Shown in pieces: positions 6,683-9,278 of a stretch of DNA of 9,278 bases. Location of the stretch: the NCBI GenBank assembly GCA_013362555.1, contig JABFVX010000471.1, positions 1-9,278 of the forward strand, given 5' to 3'. This DNA is from Mycobacteriaceae bacterium. Lineage in GTDB: Bacteria > Actinomycetota > Actinomycetes > Mycobacteriales > Mycobacteriaceae. How positions within the stretch are numbered: the stretch's first letter is position 1; every line of letters starts with the position of its first letter. A program made the position numbers and the translations under genes. The notes below the pieces were generated by a model. That model saw only the letters and a list, made by a program, of their open reading frames with translations. It searched no databases and was not told where the DNA came from.

Positions 6683-6690
6683 CGGCTGCG

Positions 6691-7443
6691 GTGGGACAAC
6701 TGGACGGCAAGGTCGCGCTGATCACCGGTGCGGCCCGCGGGATGGGAGCCGCGCACGCGCGGCGTTTCGTCGCCGAGGGTGCGCGGGTGGTGCTCGGGGA
6801 CGTGCTCGACGACGAGGGGGCGGCGCTGGCCGACGAACTCGGGTCCGACGCGGTCTACCTGCACCACGACGTGACCAGCGCCGACGACTGGTCCGCCGCC
6901 GTGGCTGCCGCCGACCGGTTCGGCAGGCTCGACGTGGTCGTGAACAACGCCGGGATACTGCGTTTCTCGCCTATCGCCGAGATGAGCCTGGCGGACTTCA
7001 CCACCGTCATGACCGTCAACGTCACCGGCGCGTGGCTCGGCATCAAGACCGCGGCGCCGGTGCTGTCCGCGACGGGCGGCGGGTCGATCGTGAATGTCTC
7101 CTCGGTGGAGGGATTCGTCGGCGCCGCAGGTTTGTCTGCTTACAGCGCAAGCAAATTCGCGCTGCGCGGGGTGACGAAGTCGGCCGCGCGCGAGTTGGGC
7201 CCCGCGGGCATCCGGGTCAACTCGATCCACCCCGGCGGCATCGCGACCCCGATGACGGCCGCCGTGGCGGGCGCGTCCGGGACCGACGGCGACAGTTTCT
7301 TCAGCGGGCTGCCGATCCCGCGGTGGGGCAGGCCGGTCGAGGTGTCCGAGGTCGCGGTGTTCCTGGCGTCGGACGCCTCCGGATATTGCACTGGAAGTGA
7401 ATTCGTGGTGGACGGCGGCATGCTCACCGGCTGCGGCTACTGA
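6691..7443 (+). CDS. SDR family NAD(P)-dependent oxidoreductase (SDR-B)
   Basis: This is a classical short-chain dehydrogenase of 250 residues from GTG 6691. The cofactor motif TGAARGMG is at 12-19. Asp37 (GDV) points to NAD(H). D60-V61, NNAG 85-88, and catalytic Asn110, Ser138, Tyr151 and Lys155 (YSASK) are all present, followed by HPGG and a VVDGG C-terminal segment. It resembles 3-alpha/20-beta-hydroxysteroid dehydrogenase-like SDRs, so reversible oxidation of a ring hydroxyl is plausible but the substrate is unknown. It is the first gene of the plus-strand operon, and the flavoprotein gene begins 14 bases after its stop. Its product, a cyclic ketone, would be the kind of substrate that enzyme uses. 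It is paralogous to SDR-A and to the partial SDR at 9134. Confidence 0.92.
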   Translation: MGQLDGKVALITGAARGMGAAHARRFVAEGARVVLGDVLDDEGAALADELGSDAVYLHHDVTSADDWSAAVAAADRFGRLDVVVNNAGILRFSPIAEMSLADFTTVMTVNVTGAWLGIKTAAPVLSATGGGSIVNVSSVEGFVGAAGLSAYSASKFALRGVTKSAARELGPAGIRVNSIHPGGIATPMTAAVAGASGTDGDSFFSGLPIPRWGRPVEVSEVAVFLASDASGYCTGSEFVVDGGMLTGCGY

Positions 7444-7457
7444 CACGGGAAGAGACC

Positions 7458-9131
7458 ATGCAGAATTTCGAATTCGACGTTGTAGTAGTGGGTTCCGGCG
7501 CGGCCGGAATGACCGCGGCACTCACGGCCGCCTACCGCGGACTGTCGGTGACGCTGATCGAGAAGAGCGAGAACTTCGGCGGCTCCACCGCCCGCTCCGG
7601 CGGCGGCGTCTGGATCCCCAACAACCCCGTGCTGGCCGCCGCCGGGGTGCCCGACAGTCCGCTGCTCGCGCAGACTTACCTCAAATCCGTTGTGGGCGAA
7701 CGGGTATCCGATGCCAAGCAGCGGGCGTTTCTCGCACACGGGCCGGAAATGATGCGCTATCTCGGCGCTCGCAGCAAGTACTGGAGGTTCGTCTACGACC
7801 GCGGCTACTCCGACTACCACCCGGAGTTCCCCGGCGGCCTGGCCCAGGGGCGCAGCATCGAGCCCGCGATCATCGACGGCAGGCTGCTCGGGCCCGACCT
7901 GGACCGGATCAACCGGCCGACCATGTCCGGTCCCAAAGGCATCGCGTTCACGGTCCGCGACTTCCACGACCTCAACATGATCGGGCGCACCTGGGCAGGC
8001 AAGCGCACCGCCGTGCGGGTCGGGATCCAGGCCGTGCTGAACAAGCTGCGCGGCACGCTGCCGCTGAGTCTGGGCAAGGCGCTCACGGCCCGGCTGTGGC
8101 TGTCGCTGCGCGACGCGGGTGTTCCGGTGTGGCTGAACACGCCGCTGGTCGAGTTGGTCACCGACGACGCGCACCGCGTCGCAGGCGTGCGGGCCGAACG
8201 TGACGGCGTGCCGGTGCTGCTGCGGGCCCGGCGCGGAGTCGTGTTGGCCGCGGGCGGATTCGAACACAACCTGGCGATGCGCAAGCAGTACCTGCACGGC
8301 CCGCAGTCCACCGAGTGGACTGTCGGGGCCGCCGAGAACGTCGGCGAGGGCATCGTCGCGGGCCAGAACGTCGGCGGTGCGGTCGATCTGATGGACGACG
8401 CGTGGTGGGGCCCGTCGGTGCGCAACCCGGACGGCCCGCCGTTCTTCTGCTTGGCAGAGCGGTCCCAGCCCGGCGGCATCATGGTCAACCACGCGGGCGA
8501 GCGCTTCGTGAACGAGTCCGCGCCCTATGTGAACGTAGTGCACCGGATGTACGAGCAGCACGAGTCCGGCTCCGGGCACATCCCGGCGTGGTTCATCATG
8601 GACCAGCGCTTCCGGGACCGGTACGTGTTCCTCGGCACCTTCCCCGGACGCCCGGTCCCGCAGAAGTACTTGGACGCGGGCATCATTCGCAAATCCGACA
8701 CCCTCGGCGAGCTGGCAGGCCGGATCGGGGTGCCCGCGGCGGCGCTGACCGCGACGGTGGAGCGATTCAACGCCTTCGCCCGCAGCGGCCGCGACGCCGA
8801 CTTCCGGCGCGGCGAGTCGGCCTACGACCGGTACTACGGCGACCCGACGGTGCGGCCCAACCCGTGTCTCGCTCCGCTGGAGCAGGGGCCGTTCTACGCC
8901 GTCGAGATGGTCCCCGGCGATCTGGGCACCAAGGGCGGCCTGGTCACCGACGAGCACTCGCGGGTGCTCGCCGCCGACGGCGCTCCCATCGCGGGACTGT
9001 ATGCCGCGGGCAATAATTCGGCCTCGGTGATGGGCAACGACTACGCCGGGGCGGGCGCGACGATCGGGCCTGCGATGGTCTTCGGCTACATCGCGGCCAA
9101 CCACCTGGCGACGAGCGAAGCGGGACAGTGA
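7458..9131 (+). CDS. 3-ketosteroid delta-1-dehydrogenase-like FAD flavoprotein
   Basis: This 557-residue protein belongs to the KstD family, FAD enzymes that insert a C=C bond next to a ring ketone. The FAD motif GSGAAG is at 12-17, with Glu35 binding ribose. SGGGVWIPNN is at 47-56, and LMDDAWWGP near 311-319 is typical of 555-565-residue KstDs. Residues matching Tyr119, Tyr318, Tyr487 and Gly491 of Rhodococcus KstD1 are present as Tyr120 (GYSDY), Tyr357 (SAPYV), Tyr529 and Gly533, so the catalytic set looks complete. The Tyr529 motif reads NDYAGAG rather than the usual YPGPG, suggesting a subfamily with a different substrate. DLGTKGGL and GLYAAGN near the C-terminus complete the FAD domain. 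The ATG has GGAAGAG upstream. An SDR precedes it and another follows after two bases, so the genes are co-translated. A true steroid substrate is possible; another cyclic ketone is equally open. Confidence 0.9.
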   Translation: MQNFEFDVVVVGSGAAGMTAALTAAYRGLSVTLIEKSENFGGSTARSGGGVWIPNNPVLAAAGVPDSPLLAQTYLKSVVGERVSDAKQRAFLAHGPEMMRYLGARSKYWRFVYDRGYSDYHPEFPGGLAQGRSIEPAIIDGRLLGPDLDRINRPTMSGPKGIAFTVRDFHDLNMIGRTWAGKRTAVRVGIQAVLNKLRGTLPLSLGKALTARLWLSLRDAGVPVWLNTPLVELVTDDAHRVAGVRAERDGVPVLLRARRGVVLAAGGFEHNLAMRKQYLHGPQSTEWTVGAAENVGEGIVAGQNVGGAVDLMDDAWWGPSVRNPDGPPFFCLAERSQPGGIMVNHAGERFVNESAPYVNVVHRMYEQHESGSGHIPAWFIMDQRFRDRYVFLGTFPGRPVPQKYLDAGIIRKSDTLGELAGRIGVPAAALTATVERFNAFARSGRDADFRRGESAYDRYYGDPTVRPNPCLAPLEQGPFYAVEMVPGDLGTKGGLVTDEHSRVLAADGAPIAGLYAAGNNSASVMGNDYAGAGATIGPAMVFGYIAANHLATSEAGQ

Positions 9132-9133
9132 CC

Positions 9134-9278
9134 ATGGGACGGGTAGACGGGGCGACAGTCATCGTGACCGGCGGGGCGCGCGGGATGGGGGCGGCGTTCG
9201 CCCGCAGGCTCGCGGCCGAAGGCGCGTCGGTCGTGATCGCCGACGTGCTGGCGGCCGAGGGCGAGGCGCTCGCCGCCG
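9134..9278 (+). CDS. SDR family oxidoreductase (SDR-C), 5' part only
   Basis: The first 48 codons of a third short-chain dehydrogenase are present; the gene continues past the window edge. The N-terminus starts MGRVDGATVIVTGGARGMG, with the cofactor motif TGGARGMG at 12-19 and Asp37 (ADV) again suggesting NAD(H). The ATG follows the flavoprotein stop by two bases with only a weak ribosome site, so translational coupling is likely. ARGMGAA and the following residues resemble SDR-B more than SDR-A. The catalytic Ser-Tyr-Lys lies outside the window and could not be checked. Specific substrate is unknown. Confidence 0.85.
   Translation, partial: MGRVDGATVIVTGGARGMGAAFARRLAAEGASVVIADVLAAEGEALAA

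Larger units (their letters stand above)
6367..6690. promoter_or_regulatory. Divergent control region between the two catabolic operons
   Basis: This 324-base gene-free stretch must contain promoters for the minus-strand operon (start 6366) and the plus-strand operon (start 6691). It holds a nested palindrome (6399-6503), direct repeats of the monooxygenase leader (6370-6383 and 6512-6523), an AT-richer patch at 6519-6540 and two short inverted repeats between 6572 and 6615. I could not find a -35/-10 pair I would defend on either strand. TAGCGT at 6618-6623 is a weak plus-strand -10 candidate. No regulator gene is adjacent in the window. Confidence 0.6.

Noticed and set aside
6628..6690. Upstream ATG start for SDR-B
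   Set aside because: It adds 21 residues unlike the SDR family, while GTG 6691 has a good GAGGA site and the canonical N-terminus.
7437..9104. A 555-codon minus-strand frame opposite the KstD-like gene
   Set aside because: It is antisense to a well-conserved flavoprotein and shows no domain; long antisense frames are expected at this GC content.

Overview
The window is high-GC actinobacterial DNA. Start codons include GTG, intergenic spaces are short, and an actinobacterial translational T-box precedes an isoleucyl-tRNA synthetase gene. The T-box and the gene families fit a mycolic-acid actinomycete such as Nocardia or Rhodococcus, or a Pseudonocardiales relative. The sequence alone does not settle the genus.

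Layout. Positions 1-261 hold a partial palindromic repeat, a probable promoter and a complete ileS T-box riboswitch. Positions 262-3417 (+) encode a full-length, eukaryote-like (type 2) IleRS. A perfect 23-bp palindrome at 3424-3474 separates it from a convergent three-gene operon on the minus strand. In transcription order that operon encodes a luciferase-like flavin monooxygenase (6366-5239), a short-chain dehydrogenase (5196-4435) and an HSL-type alpha/beta hydrolase (4424-3480). A 324-bp divergent control region (6367-6690), rich in nested inverted repeats, separates it from a plus-strand operon. That operon encodes a second SDR (6691-7443), a 3-ketosteroid delta-1-dehydrogenase-like flavoprotein (7458-9131) and a third SDR that runs off the window at 9278.

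How the genes may work together. The two divergent operons look like one catabolic module for an alicyclic compound such as a steroid or terpenoid. SDRs would interconvert alcohol and ketone, the KstD-like enzyme would desaturate next to a ketone, the luciferase-like enzyme could oxygenate (possibly a Baeyer-Villiger-type step), and the esterase could open the resulting ester or lactone. The family assignments are strong. The pathway order and substrate are inference.

Most notable are the T-box, whose two alternative folds can be traced base by base; the palindromic repeat present on both sides of ileS; the unexplained nested palindrome in the divergent promoter region; and the SDR/KstD/monooxygenase/esterase set as a possible undescribed pathway. 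I see no CRISPR array, tRNA, rRNA, transposase or phage gene.
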